Below, in pieces: positions 25,832-39,300 of a stretch of 64,000 bases of DNA. Origin of the DNA: Marinospirillum alkaliphilum DSM 21637 (GTDB lineage: Bacteria; Pseudomonadota; Gammaproteobacteria; Pseudomonadales; Halomonadaceae); contig NZ_FPJW01000002.1 in assembly GCF_900119735.1 (NCBI RefSeq), positions 186,001 to 250,000 on the forward strand, given 5' to 3'. Both the position numbers and the translations under genes were made by a program. The notes under the pieces were generated by a model. It was not told where the DNA came from and searched no databases. It saw only the letters and a list, made by a program, of their open reading frames with translations. Each line of letters starts with the position of its first letter. Position 1 is the stretch's first letter.

Positions 25832-26571
25832 CGGCTCACCTGATCAAGGCTTTCGTGACGGGTCATGTCAAACTGCAGCGGCGTGATGGAGACATAGCCT
25901 TCACTGATGGCATGAAAGTCCGTGCCGGGACTGGATTCGGCAGCGTCTCCGGCGGCGGCAATCCAGTAACGGCTTTTGCCGCGTGGATCAGTGATCTGCA
26001 AAGGGGCCGGTCCCCTGTGGCGATGCCCCAGGCGAGTGACCTGATAACCCTTGAGGGCAAACAGGGGCACATCCGGTACATTCACGTTCAGCAGGCTGCG
26101 TGGTGGCAGTTGCAGGCCTGATGCCTGTTCGGTGAAGCTGCGTACCAGTTTGCGCACCACTTCAGCGGCAGTGGCAAAATGGGTTTCACCGGTCAGGGAA
26201 ACGGCAATGGCTGGAAGGCCCAGAAAACGTCCTTCGGTGGCTGCTGCCACGGTGCCGGAATAAAGCACATCATCCCCGAGGTTGGCACCGTGATTGATGC
26301 CGGAAATCACCAGATCAGGAAGACTGCCAAAGACACCACCGACGGCCAGATGCACGCAGTCTGTGGGTGTGCCATCCACAGACCAGAAGCCATTGTTTAA
26401 CTGTTGTGGGTAAAGCGGGCGATCCAGTGACAGGGAATTGCTGGCACCACTGCGATTGCGATCCGGTGCCACCACCAGCAGTTCACCCAGGTCTTCCAGG
26501 GCTGCAGCCAGGGTGGCAAGGCCTGCGGCATGAACGCCATCATCGTTGGATAGAAGCAGTTTCATGGTCAT
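25810..26571 (-). CDS. surE: 5'/3'-nucleotidase SurE
   Basis: A 253-residue stationary-phase survival phosphatase. The metal site is complete: [14 protein letters not shown] at the start, the Ser in NRSGASNS and the Asn in [19 protein letters not shown]. It dephosphorylates nucleoside monophosphates and short polyphosphates. The ATG at 26571 overlaps the truD stop (ATGA); an ATG two codons later is also possible. Gene order truD-surE-pcm is conserved in gammaproteobacteria. Confidence 0.95.
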   Translation of the reverse strand: MTMKLLLSNDDGVHAAGLATLAAALEDLGELLVVAPDRNRSGASNSLSLDRPLYPQQLNNGFWSVDGTPTDCVHLAVGGVFGSLPDLVISGINHGANLGDDVLYSGTVAAATEGRFLGLPAIAVSLTGETHFATAAEVVRKLVRSFTEQASGLQLPPRSLLNVNVPDVPLFALKGYQVTRLGHRHRGPAPLQITDPRGKSRYWIAAAGDAAESSPGTDFHAISEGYVSITPLQFDMTRHESLDQVSRWLNSCN

Positions 26572-27689
26572 GATTCCGGGGCTGAAATGCCGGACACTTT
26601 AGCATAATCCACCTGCATGGCATCACGGGCTTCCAGCAATTCCCTTAACAGACTGGTGGCAAAACAGCCACTTGGCAGGGTGAAGTCCAGTGTTAACCAA
26701 GGCGCTTGCCACTGCAATTGTGTTTCAGTGGGCAGCATGCGCAGTGGTCGGTATTCCAGTTGCAGGCCCTGAGCTTCCAGTGCCTGCCAGAGCGGCTTCC
26801 AGTTTTCTTGAAAAGCGGCTTCAGCCAGTGCTGCCTCACCACAGCTTTGCAGCTTGCCACGACCAGCCAAGGGGCCAGCCGGATGCAGGTCACCCTGCTG
26901 CAGGCGCTGTTGCAGGGTTTGTTGCTGGGCTTGTTGCTGGCTTTCAGACTCACCAGCAAAGTAGCTGCGTGTGCCCTGCAGGTTAAAACAACTGCCAGGC
27001 AGTGGATTGAGCCATTGCCCCTGTTCAATGCACTGGCTCAGCCAGCGGTTGAACAAGGCGCTGCGCACAGCAGATAACCACAGGCTTTTATCCTGACGTC
27101 TGGGTGGTTTCTGAGGAGGATCGGCCAGCAGCCACTCCAGTCCACGCTGCAGATTATTGCCCTGCAGACCAAAGCGCTGCGGGCCAAAATAGTTGGGCAC
27201 ACCCTGAGTGCAGATGCTTTGCCAGCGTTCTTGCAGCCAGTCTGCGGTACTGGTGTTGTATGCATCCAGTTCAAGCCGCAGTGTGAAGTGATTGCTGCGG
27301 TGCGTGCCACGTTTGAGTTTGCGTGGATGACGAGCACTGCGCAGTACCTGCCAGCCATCGCCTTGCAGTTGCTCAGAACCGGGATCGGCCTTGCCGGGTA
27401 AATGCAGGCAAAACCACTGACGGGTCACCGCATGGCGATCCTTGAGGCCGGAATAACTGACTGCTGCCGGGTGTAAACCAGCCTTGCGGGCCAGCTCCTG
27501 AGCAACAAAAACCGTGTTGGTACCGGTTTTTTCAATCCACAGGTAAAGGTGTTCACCCTGACCTTCTGGCTCAAATCCCAGGGTTTCCTCCACCACAAAG
27601 TCCCTGGCAGCCAGCCGGTAACTGCCCTGCAGGGATGAAACAGGCAGTGCCTTGGCAAGGGGTTGTTGCAGTTGCTCCAGCAGGGTCAT
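26568..27689 (-). CDS. truD: tRNA pseudouridine(13) synthase
   Basis: A 373-residue TruD, which makes pseudouridine at position 13 of several tRNAs. The catalytic Asp lies in the diagnostic [22 protein letters not shown] and NHFTLRL are also family motifs. A Gln-rich stretch (around residues 250-270, with many QQ pairs) lies in the family's insertion domain. The start overlaps the ispF stop by four bases. Confidence 0.95.
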   Translation of the reverse strand: MTLLEQLQQPLAKALPVSSLQGSYRLAARDFVVEETLGFEPEGQGEHLYLWIEKTGTNTVFVAQELARKAGLHPAAVSYSGLKDRHAVTRQWFCLHLPGKADPGSEQLQGDGWQVLRSARHPRKLKRGTHRSNHFTLRLELDAYNTSTADWLQERWQSICTQGVPNYFGPQRFGLQGNNLQRGLEWLLADPPQKPPRRQDKSLWLSAVRSALFNRWLSQCIEQGQWLNPLPGSCFNLQGTRSYFAGESESQQQAQQQTLQQRLQQGDLHPAGPLAGRGKLQSCGEAALAEAAFQENWKPLWQALEAQGLQLEYRPLRMLPTETQLQWQAPWLTLDFTLPSGCFATSLLRELLEARDAMQVDYAKVSGISAPES

Positions 27690-28159
27690 GTGCGCTCCAG
27701 CAGTACCACTGCCTGGGCGGCAATGCCTTCACCACGACCGGTGAAACCGAGCTTTTCAGTGGTAGTGGCCTTGATATTGATGCGATCCAGGGTGGTATTG
27801 AGGTCTGCTGCCAGTTTGTTGCGCATGGCAGGCAGGTGGGGTGCCATTTTCGGAGCCTGAGCAATCAGGGTCAGGTCGGCATTCACCAGTTGATAACCTT
27901 GTTCCTGCACCGAGGCCATCACCCGGCGCAGCAGGATGCGGCTGTCCACGCCGGCAAAGGCGGGGTCGGTGTCCGGGAAATGATGGCCGATATCACCCAG
28001 GCAGCAAGCGCCCAGCAGCGCGTCACAGAGTGCATGGATCAGTACATCCCCATCCGAGTGAGCGACCAGCCCCTGGCTAAAGGGAATTTGTACGCCGCCC
28101 AGGGTGATGAAGTCACCGGGACCGAATTTGTGTACATCAAAGCCTTGTCCAATACGCAT
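27686..28159 (-). CDS. ispF: 2-C-methyl-D-erythritol 2,4-cyclodiphosphate synthase
   Basis: A 157-residue enzyme of the MEP isoprenoid pathway. Metal ligands Asp8 and His10 lie in GFDVHKF and His42 in [18 protein letters not shown]. Length and motifs are standard for the trimeric IspF. It is 12 bases downstream of ispD and overlaps truD, part of the compact ftsB-ispD-ispF-truD-surE-pcm run. Confidence 0.96.
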   Translation of the reverse strand: MRIGQGFDVHKFGPGDFITLGGVQIPFSQGLVAHSDGDVLIHALCDALLGACCLGDIGHHFPDTDPAFAGVDSRILLRRVMASVQEQGYQLVNADLTLIAQAPKMAPHLPAMRNKLAADLNTTLDRINIKATTTEKLGFTGRGEGIAAQAVVLLERT

Positions 28160-28171
28160 GAGGTGCTCCGT

Positions 28172-28891
28172 TTAACCCTGCTGCTGGCTTTGCAACAACA
28201 GTTCAGCCAGGGGCAGGTCTTCGGGGTGGGTGATTTTTATATTGTCGCGCCGACCTGTCACCAGTAATGGCTGGTAGCCGGCAGCTTCAAGGGCAGAGGC
28301 TTCATCAGTGATGGTCAGCCCCTGTTGTAATGCCTGCTGCAGGGCAGCCTTCAGCAGGCCATAACGAAATATCTGAGGGGTCAGGGCATGCCAGAGCTGC
28401 TGGCGATCCACAGTGCCTAACACCTGGTTTTGTGCATCACTGCGTTTCATGGTGTCTGCCACCGGTGCTGCCAGCAGGCCACCAACCGGATGGTGATGCA
28501 ATTGTGACCAGAGGTTGTGTAAATCTGTCGGTGTAACACATGGTCGAGCCACATCATGCACCAGTACCCAGTCATCGGCAGCAGCCAGACCTTCCAGAGC
28601 CTGTAGGGCACTGAGCACTGAATCAGCCCTTTCCTGCCCACCGGGTACGGGCACCAGTTGCAGGTTCGGGCAATGTTGTTGCAGGCGTTCTGCAGCAGCA
28701 GGCCACCAGTGATCCTGTGGGTGCAGGGGAATATATAAAGGGCTGGCCGGAAAGGCTTGATGCAGGCGCTGCAAGGTGACTTCCAGTAGGGTGCGGCCTT
28801 GTAGTGGTAGGTATTGTTTGGGACGGTCAGCAGCCATGCGTTGGCCGATGCCTGCCGCAGGCAGCACACACCAGAGGGCAGCAGTAGTCAT
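28172..28891 (-). CDS. ispD: 2-C-methyl-D-erythritol 4-phosphate cytidylyltransferase
   Basis: A 239-residue MEP-pathway enzyme that joins CTP to methylerythritol phosphate. The nucleotide loop is LPAAGIGQRMAADRPKQYLPL, slightly longer than 20 here split over the first strand and helix; WVLVHDVARPCV and APVADTMKR are further signatures. Start overlaps the ftsB stop (ATGA). Confidence 0.95.
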   Translation of the reverse strand: MTTAALWCVLPAAGIGQRMAADRPKQYLPLQGRTLLEVTLQRLHQAFPASPLYIPLHPQDHWWPAAAERLQQHCPNLQLVPVPGGQERADSVLSALQALEGLAAADDWVLVHDVARPCVTPTDLHNLWSQLHHHPVGGLLAAPVADTMKRSDAQNQVLGTVDRQQLWHALTPQIFRYGLLKAALQQALQQGLTITDEASALEAAGYQPLLVTGRRDNIKITHPEDLPLAELLLQSQQQG

Positions 28892-29226
28892 GGTTTGCCT
28901 GTTTCCTCGAGGCTTTTTTCCTGATCTGCAAACAAACGAAACTCGGCAGGTGGTTGGCCAATTAACCAGAAAAAGGTTTCCTGTTTACCAATCATGCCCA
29001 GATCAAAGCGTGCACGCTCCTCAACCGCGTCCAGACCACTTTTCAGATCCTGTACCTCAGCATTCAGCCTTTCATTGCGTTTGCGCAGTTGCTGGTTTTC
29101 CTGCTCCTGATGCGCTACCAGGCGGCCAATCTCGCGGTATTCCAGCAGGCCGTTCTCACCCCACCAGAGGCGATACTGGGTGATCAGCAGCAATAACAAC
29201 AGTGTATAAGTCAGTAGTCGGAACAT
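28888..29226 (-). CDS. ftsB: Cell division protein FtsB
   Basis: A 112-residue bitopic protein of the FtsQLB subcomplex, which activates septal peptidoglycan synthesis. One N-terminal membrane helix (residues 3-20), then QYRLWWGENGLLEY, the conserved juxtamembrane motif, then a coiled coil to about residue 75, then EERARFDLGMI, matching the FtsB end. I chose the ATG at 29226 (MFRLLTY), because an in-frame start seven codons earlier adds residues not seen in the family. Adjacent to ispD as in most gammaproteobacteria. Confidence 0.92.
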   Translation of the reverse strand: MFRLLTYTLLLLLLITQYRLWWGENGLLEYREIGRLVAHQEQENQQLRKRNERLNAEVQDLKSGLDAVEERARFDLGMIGKQETFFWLIGQPPAEFRLFADQEKSLEETGKP

Positions 29227-29260
29227 GCATAAACCGGTTGGCAGCAAAAGCAGTGATTAT

Positions 29261-29289
29261 AAAGAAAAACCACCCCGAAGGGTGGCTTG
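29261..29289 (-). terminator. Rho-independent terminator of the small outer-membrane protein gene
   Basis: On the minus strand CCACCC-TTCG-GGGTGG is followed by TTTTTCTTT, a short GC stem with tetraloop and U-tract, 33 bases after the gene at 29322-29783. It separates that gene from ftsB. Confidence 0.8.
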
Positions 29290-29321
29290 ATGCTGTGATG
29301 GTTGATGGGGCTGCGGAGGGA

Positions 29322-29783
29322 TCAAAAAGCAAAGGCAAAGTAGAGTGAAGGCAAAAAGAAAGGCGACTCACCCATGCCAATGGCATCATCAATACCGGCC
29401 ACCATTTGTACGGAGCCACCTGCCACCACGTGTTTTGCCAGACTGCGCTCATAGCCGATGGCAGCCATCAGGCCCAGATCATCATCATTGCGTCCATCCC
29501 ACCAGGCACCACCTACTTCATAAAACACACCTTGATGGTAGCGATCGATATAACCCTTGTAAGTCACTTCCAGAATGTTGAGATTGTCACCGGAAGAATA
29601 GGAGGCGCGCACGGCTGAGCTGCGGCTCAGTGAGCCTTGCCAGAAGAGGTTGAACATGCCGTCATCCATGTTGTTGTCGATCAGACGTACAACATCCGTG
29701 CCGATGGTGTGTGTCATCGCTGAAGCATGAAAAGGCAGCAGGACAGCCACAGCGAAGCACAAAGCGCTCAGGAGTTTTTTCAT
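29322..29783 (-). CDS. Small outer-membrane beta-barrel protein, unknown function
   Basis: A 153-residue exported protein. Signal peptide 1-22 (MKKLLSALCFAVAVLLPFHASA). The mature part has short alternating strands (VRASYSSGDNLNILEVTYKGY, split by turns; FYEVGGAWW; LMAAIGYERSL; YFAFAF) and ends in Phe, as barrels recognised by BAM do; probably about eight strands. It somewhat resembles YfaZ-like/opacity-type small barrels. I do not recognise the family with certainty. It has its own terminator and GGAA ribosome site and lies between eno and ftsB, which are adjacent in many relatives. Confidence 0.8.
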   Translation of the reverse strand: MKKLLSALCFAVAVLLPFHASAMTHTIGTDVVRLIDNNMDDGMFNLFWQGSLSRSSAVRASYSSGDNLNILEVTYKGYIDRYHQGVFYEVGGAWWDGRNDDDLGLMAAIGYERSLAKHVVAGGSVQMVAGIDDAIGMGESPFFLPSLYFAFAF

Positions 29784-29925
29784 GGTAGTTCCTTTTAATG
29801 ATTAAAAAACCGGGTTGGTCCTGATGCAGGCAGTTGAAAATCCCACAAGTAATACAGCGATTTTACTTTAGTCGTAGTGGCTGGGTAAATGTCTTGAGAT
29901 GTGAACAGGCGTGAACTGGCGCACA

Positions 29926-29951
29926 AAAAAGCCACCGCGAGGGTGGCTTTT
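29926..29951 (-). terminator. Rho-independent terminator of eno
   Basis: AAAAGCCACC and GGTGGCTTTT form a perfect 10-base stem with a short loop. Read on the minus strand it ends in a T6 run, 20 bases after the eno stop. It would also work on the plus strand. Confidence 0.88.
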
Positions 29952-29971
29952 GAGTTTGATGGCAACGGCTT

Positions 29972-31294
<1,323 letters not shown>

Positions 31295-31319
31295 TCAGGT
31301 TAACGTTATGAATCGAAAG

Positions 31320-33838
<2,519 letters not shown>

Positions 33839-33842
33839 TCAG

Positions 33843-33866
33843 GTTCCGCCCCTTCAGGGCCGGAAC
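33843..33866 (-). terminator. Hairpin in the pyrG leader / tilS end
   Basis: GTTCCGCCCC-TTCA-GGGCCGGAAC folds with one C-C mismatch. On the minus strand it lies after tilS and 26 bases before pyrG, followed by CTGATCTATTTTT. It could terminate tilS or act as an attenuator for pyrG; it does not resemble the Gram-positive pyrG leader. Confidence 0.4.
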
Positions 33867-33943
33867 AGAAAACAGGGAGGAAAAGCTTTTAGATGGGAGC
33901 GCAGTTTAACAGAACGACTTGAAAATCCAAAGCAGGAAAGTGC

Positions 33944-35242
33944 TCACAACTGCCGTTGCCAACCCGTCGCTACCAGCAGGTCACTCACGGCCACCAATTG
34001 ATCCTGATGCCAGATGAAAGGCAGTTGTTGGCGCTGCCAGGGTGGCAGGTTCAGTTCCTGCAGCAGGCGTTTGACATCCCGCTGGCCACGTTGAGCCAGC
34101 TTAATGGATTCACCGCCCTGGCGTGACCGCACAGTCAGTTTGATCGGGTGGCTGGTATCCGGCAGCAGACTTGAAGTTTCTGGCCTCAGTTGCAGCGACA
34201 GGCATCTGCCATCAGGCAGCCATAAGGGTGTCTGACCATCCCAGTCGACCTGCCAGTCGGTTGGCAGTGGCTGAAAATGGCTGGCCAGCGCAATGAACAA
34301 TCTCTGCCGGAAGCGACGGGCTTCGGTACGGCAATCACCTTCACCCCAGCCCAGTAACGGGCTGGCGTCGTTCCGTGCACAGCAAAGGCGTTCGAGTTCG
34401 TCCCAGTATTGATGACCGGGCAGGGGCAGACTGTGTTGCTGCAGCCAATGGCGCAGCAGGTTGATGCGCCGGTGTCTGGAAAAGGACATCAGTCCGGTCA
34501 GATCCAGGCTGTGTGCATCAGCCTTACAGGTTTGCAGATCCAGCTCAGCCAGTTCCTGTTGCAGTTGTTCACTCTGTTGTGCCAGTTGGGTCACGCGCAG
34601 CAGATTGTTTGAGGTAGCAGGGAAGCGAGCCTGAAGCTGTGGCAGGATTTGCAGGCGCAGAAAGTTACGGTCAAAGTGAGTCTGCTGGTTGCTTTCATCT
34701 TCAATCCACTGCAACTGAAGGCTCAGGGCAAAGGCTTGCAATTCTCTACGCGGAATGTCCAGCAAGGGACGTAACAGACGACCTGCTCCCAGTGCTCGCT
34801 GTTGTGGCATGCCACTTAATCCCTGGGTACCGGCACCACGCAACAGGCGTAACAGCAGTGTTTCCACCTGATCATTCTGATGGTGGGCTTGCAACAGGAT
34901 TTCTCCGGGTAACAAGACTTGTTCAAAAAAACGGTAACGGGCCTTGCGTGCGCGGTTTTCCAGACTGGCGCCGGACTCATCCCTGATCTGAAGTCGGCTG
35001 AGTGTCAGTGGCAGATTCAGTGATTGGCAGACATCAGTGCAGAAACTGGCCCAGTGATCAGCCTGAGGTGAAAGGTTGTGATGGGCGTGCAGGGCTCTGA
35101 TCTGCAGTTCAGGGCGTATCTGACCCAGTTGATGTGTGAGTTCCAGCAGGACACGTGAGTCCATGCCACCACTGAAGGCTACACCAAGGTGTTTGGCATT
35201 GGGTGGCAGGCATTGCTGCAGGTGTTTCAGGAGTGCATGCAT
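33944..35242 (-). CDS. tilS: tRNA(Ile)-lysidine synthase
   Basis: A 432-residue essential enzyme that converts C34 of the AUA-reading tRNA-Ile to lysidine. The PP-loop is AFSGGMDSRVLLEL (SGGxDS). LHAHHNLSPQADHW and the HHQNDQVETLLLRLLRGAG helix are standard. The C-terminal TilS domains include RSRQGGESIKL and the end region. It follows accA by 82 bases across a small hairpin. Confidence 0.94.
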   Translation of the reverse strand: MHALLKHLQQCLPPNAKHLGVAFSGGMDSRVLLELTHQLGQIRPELQIRALHAHHNLSPQADHWASFCTDVCQSLNLPLTLSRLQIRDESGASLENRARKARYRFFEQVLLPGEILLQAHHQNDQVETLLLRLLRGAGTQGLSGMPQQRALGAGRLLRPLLDIPRRELQAFALSLQLQWIEDESNQQTHFDRNFLRLQILPQLQARFPATSNNLLRVTQLAQQSEQLQQELAELDLQTCKADAHSLDLTGLMSFSRHRRINLLRHWLQQHSLPLPGHQYWDELERLCCARNDASPLLGWGEGDCRTEARRFRQRLFIALASHFQPLPTDWQVDWDGQTPLWLPDGRCLSLQLRPETSSLLPDTSHPIKLTVRSRQGGESIKLAQRGQRDVKRLLQELNLPPWQRQQLPFIWHQDQLVAVSDLLVATGWQRQL

Positions 35243-35284
35243 GGCTGCAGGGACAGGTCAGAACAAATGTCAGAGCCAATGAAA

Positions 35285-35304
35285 GAGGCGGCACTGGCCG
35301 CCTC
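35285..35304 (-). terminator. Hairpin after accA
   Basis: GAGGCGG-CACTGG-CCGCCTC is a perfect seven-base stem 20 bases after the accA stop. On the minus strand it is followed by TTTC, a weak U-tract. Confidence 0.5.
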
Positions 35305-35324
35305 GGGTGTTGCTGTCAGCTGTT

Positions 35325-36287
35325 TCAGCCCAGCTCCTGCAATGAGGAGTAGCTCATCAGGCGCTGGTAACGCCGTTCCAGCAGGGCATCAGTGTCTTTC
35401 TTGTCAAGCTTGTTCAGTGCTTGCAGCAGGGCAGTGCGCAGGCTGGCCACCATCTGCTCAGGGTTGCGGTGAGCACCACCCAGGGGTTCGGGGACCAGCG
35501 TATCAACCAGTCCGAGCTCTTTCAGGCGACCGGCAGTCAGGCCCATGGCTTCTGCCGCTTCGGGAGCCTTGGTGGCACTCTTCCACAGGATGGAAGCACA
35601 GCCTTCCGGTGAAATCACCGAATAGGTGGAGTATTGCAGCATCATCAGTTCATCACAGACACCAATGGCCAGAGCGCCACCGGAACCACCTTCACCAATC
35701 ACTGTGGCAATGATCGGGGTTTTCAGGCGGGACATCACCGCCAGGTTAAAGGCAATGGCTTCGGACTGGCCGCGTTCTTCGGCATCAATGCCGGGGTAAG
35801 CGCCGGGGGTGTCGATAAAAGTCAGGATCGGCATCTTGAAGCGTTCAGCCATTTCCATCAGGCGCAGGGCCTTGCGGTAACCTTCTGGACGCGGCATACC
35901 AAAGTTACGACGCACCTTTTCTTTTACGTCACGGCCTTTCTGGTGGCCAATCACCATCACCGGGCGACCTTCCAGGCGAGCCATGCCACCAACAATGGCG
36001 GCATCGTCAGCAAAATGACGATCACCGTGCAACTCATCAAAATCATCAAACATCAGATTGATGTAGTCCAAGGTGTAAGGACGCATCGGATGACGGGATA
36101 ACTGGGAAACCTGCCAGGAGCTGAGGTTGGAAAAAATCTGTTCAGTCAGCTTGTAGCTTTTTTCCTGCAGACGGCTGATTTCATCGCTGAGATTGACGTC
36201 TGAGTCGTTACCTACCAGACGCAGTTCTTCAATCTTGGCTTCCAGGTCGGCAATGGGCTGTTCAAAATCGAGAAAATTCAGGTTCAT
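35325..36287 (-). CDS. accA: Acetyl-CoA carboxylase carboxyltransferase subunit alpha
   Basis: A 320-residue subunit that, with AccD, transfers the carboxyl group from biotin to acetyl-CoA to make malonyl-CoA. Start [22 protein letters not shown] (split), then [20 protein letters not shown] and the oxyanion loop [12 protein letters not shown], all typical. Full length. It follows dnaE by 70 bases as in E. coli and Pseudomonas. Confidence 0.96.
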   Translation of the reverse strand: MNLNFLDFEQPIADLEAKIEELRLVGNDSDVNLSDEISRLQEKSYKLTEQIFSNLSSWQVSQLSRHPMRPYTLDYINLMFDDFDELHGDRHFADDAAIVGGMARLEGRPVMVIGHQKGRDVKEKVRRNFGMPRPEGYRKALRLMEMAERFKMPILTFIDTPGAYPGIDAEERGQSEAIAFNLAVMSRLKTPIIATVIGEGGSGGALAIGVCDELMMLQYSTYSVISPEGCASILWKSATKAPEAAEAMGLTAGRLKELGLVDTLVPEPLGGAHRNPEQMVASLRTALLQALNKLDKKDTDALLERRYQRLMSYSSLQELG

Positions 36288-36357
36288 GGTGTTTTAAACG
36301 GAATCAGGAAGGAAAATTTGCCGCAACTATAGTCGAAAGCGGCCCCGGACTCAAAAA

Positions 36358-39300
36358 TTATGCGGTAATTTTTTGCTGATGGTTGGTGTTTTCACCTTCA
36401 TTCAAGTAAACCAGGTGTACGGCATCCCGCCCCAGCTGCTGCATCAGCTCTTCCAGCAACTGCTCGCTGGGTACCACACGCCAGTGGTCTGCTGGGCGTA
36501 ACCAGGCCTGGCCATCACTGCAGGTGTAGTGAATCTGCACTGGCAGTCCTTCACCTTGCAGGTGGTATTTTTGTAAGCTCTGGGCCAGCAGTTCGGCCTG
36601 TTGCGGTTGAAAGCTGGCTTCGTGGAAGCGGATTTCCAGTGCCTTGGCAAACTTGCTGCGCGCTTCGGCAATCGGGGTGATGTCCTTGCAGCGCATGGCC
36701 AGGCCACCGGTGAAACTGTCTTCCCGGACTTCGCCTTCAATGATCAGCAGGGCATCTTTCTGCAATTGTTGCCGGTAACGTTCATAGTCTTCACCGAATA
36801 CGGAAATCTCGATGCGCCCGGAGCGGTCATCCAGGGTCAGGAAGGCCAGGGTTTCTCCCCGCTTGTTTTTCATGGTGCGAAACGCCACCACCAGCCCGGC
36901 AATGCGCTGGGGTTCGCGGGATGCTTGCAGGCTGGCGATCTTGCGGCTGACAAAGCGCTTCAGTTCCTGCTCGTATTCATCAATGGGATGACCGGTCAGG
37001 TACAGGCCGAGAGTATCCTTTTCTCCAGCCAGGCGTTGTTTTTCAGTCCATTCGGGTAAATGACGGTAAGCGGCATAAGGGTCAGTGGTGCCAGTCTTGT
37101 CATCTGCCTCAGCGGTTAATTCACCAAACAGATCCATCATGCCCAGGCTGGCGTTGCGATTGGCCTGGTCAGCAGCCTTGACGGCATCTTCCAGTGCCGC
37201 CATCAGCAGGTGGCGACCCTTGGCCAGTTGATCCAGTGCGCCGCTGCGGATCAGTGCTTCAATGCTGCGCTTGTTCAGGCGTTTCATGTCGACCCGCTGA
37301 CAGAAGTCAAACAGGTCAATGAACGGACCGCCGGTATCCCGGGCTTCCACGATGGCTTCCACCGGGCCTTCCCCAACCCCCTTGATGGCACCCAGACCGT
37401 AGATGATTTCCTGTTCCGAGCTGACGGCAAAACGCCAGCTGCCCTGGTTGACGTCCGGCGGGGTGATGTTGAGCCCCATGGCGCGACACTCCTCCACCAG
37501 CATCACCACCTTGTCGGTGTTGTTCATTTCGGTGGACAGTACTGCTGCCATGAAGGCTGCCGGGTAGTGGGTTTTTAACCAGGCCGTCTGGTAGGAAACC
37601 AGACCATAAGCAGCCGAGTGGGATTTGTTGAAGCCGTAACCGGCGAATTTTTCCACCAGATCAAAAATTTGCCCGGCCAGTTCACGATTGACGCCATTTT
37701 TTTCCGAACCATCAAGAAAGATGCCACGCATCTTTTCCATTTCTTCCGGTTTCTTTTTACCCATGGCACGACGCAGCATGTCGGCGCCGCCCAGAGTGAA
37801 ACCGGCCAGTACCTGGGCAATCTGCATGACCTGTTCCTGGTAAAGGATGATGCCATAGGTGGGCTCCAGTACCGGCTGCAGGGATTCGTGCTGGTAATCG
37901 GGATGGGGGTAGGCAATCCTGGCCTGACCATGTTTACGCTGGATGAAGTCGTCCACCATGCCGGACTGCAAGGGGCCGGGGCGGAACAGGGCCACCAGAG
38001 CGATCATGTCTTCCAGGCAGTCGGGTTTGAGCTTTTTGATCAGCTCTTTCATGCCGCGGGATTCCAGCTGGAACACTGCGGTGGTTTCGGCCTTCTGCAG
38101 CAGCGTGTAGGTGGGCTTGTCATCCAGCGGAATAGTGGTGATGTCCAGTGGCGGCTCACCCTTGCGGGCACGCAACCGGTCAACGTCGCGGATCGCCCAG
38201 TCAATGATGGTCAGGGTGCGCAGGCCCAGGAAGTCGAACTTGACCAGTCCGGCTTCTTCCACATCATTTTTGTCAAACTGCACTACCAGTCCCTTGCCTT
38301 CTTCGTCGGCCAGCAGCGGTGAAAAATCAGTCAGTTTGGTGGGGGCAATCACCACCCCGCCGGCATGTTTACCGGTACCGCGGGTGATGCCTTCCAGCTC
38401 GCGAGCCATGGCCCAGACTTCGTAACCCTCCTGATCCAGGGCTTCCAGTTCCTGTTCGGTCAAATCACGTTCGCGGGTGGTCTGGTAGGCCTGCTCCAGC
38501 GCCTTGAGTTCCTCGACTTCGGTAGCAGCTTTTTCGAGTGTCATGCCGACTTCAAAAGGAATCAGCTTGGACAGGCGATCACCAACCGCGTAGGGCTTGC
38601 CCTGGGCACGAGCCACATCCCGCACCACCGCTTTGGCGGCCATGGTGCCGAAGGTGACGATCTGGGAAACAGCGTTGCGACCATAGGTTTCTGCAACATA
38701 GTCGATGACTCGATCACGGCCATCCATGCAGAAGTCGATGTCAAAGTCCGGCATGGAAACTCGTTCCGGGTTCAGGAAGCGCTCAAACAGCAGGCTGTAT
38801 TCCAGCGGGTCCAGATCGGTGATATCCAGTGCATAGGCCACCAGTGAGCCAGCACCGGAGCCACGGCCCGGTCCGACGGGCACGCCGTTGTTTTTGGCCC
38901 AGCGAATAAAGTCCATCACGATCAGGAAGTAGCCGGGAAACCCCATCTGCAGGATGGTGTCCAGCTCAAAATCCAGTCGATCACGATACTCTTTTTCGAT
39001 TTCGGTGAAGTTTTCCGGCCTGGGGTTGTAAAGTTTGTCCAGTCGGCGGGTCAGGCCTTCGTGGGACAGTTGCCGGAAATATTCATCCTGGGTCATGCCT
39101 TCGGGGATGGGGTATTCCGGCAGGAAGTATTTACCCAGTTGCACATCCACGTTGCAGCGTCGGGCAATTTCCACGCTGTTGGCCAGGGCTTCCGGCAGGT
39201 CGCTGAACAGATCGGCCATTTCTTCCGGGCTTTTCAGGTATTGTTCTTCGGTGTAGCGTTTTTCCCGGCGCGGATCATCCAGAATACGGCCTTCGCCGAT

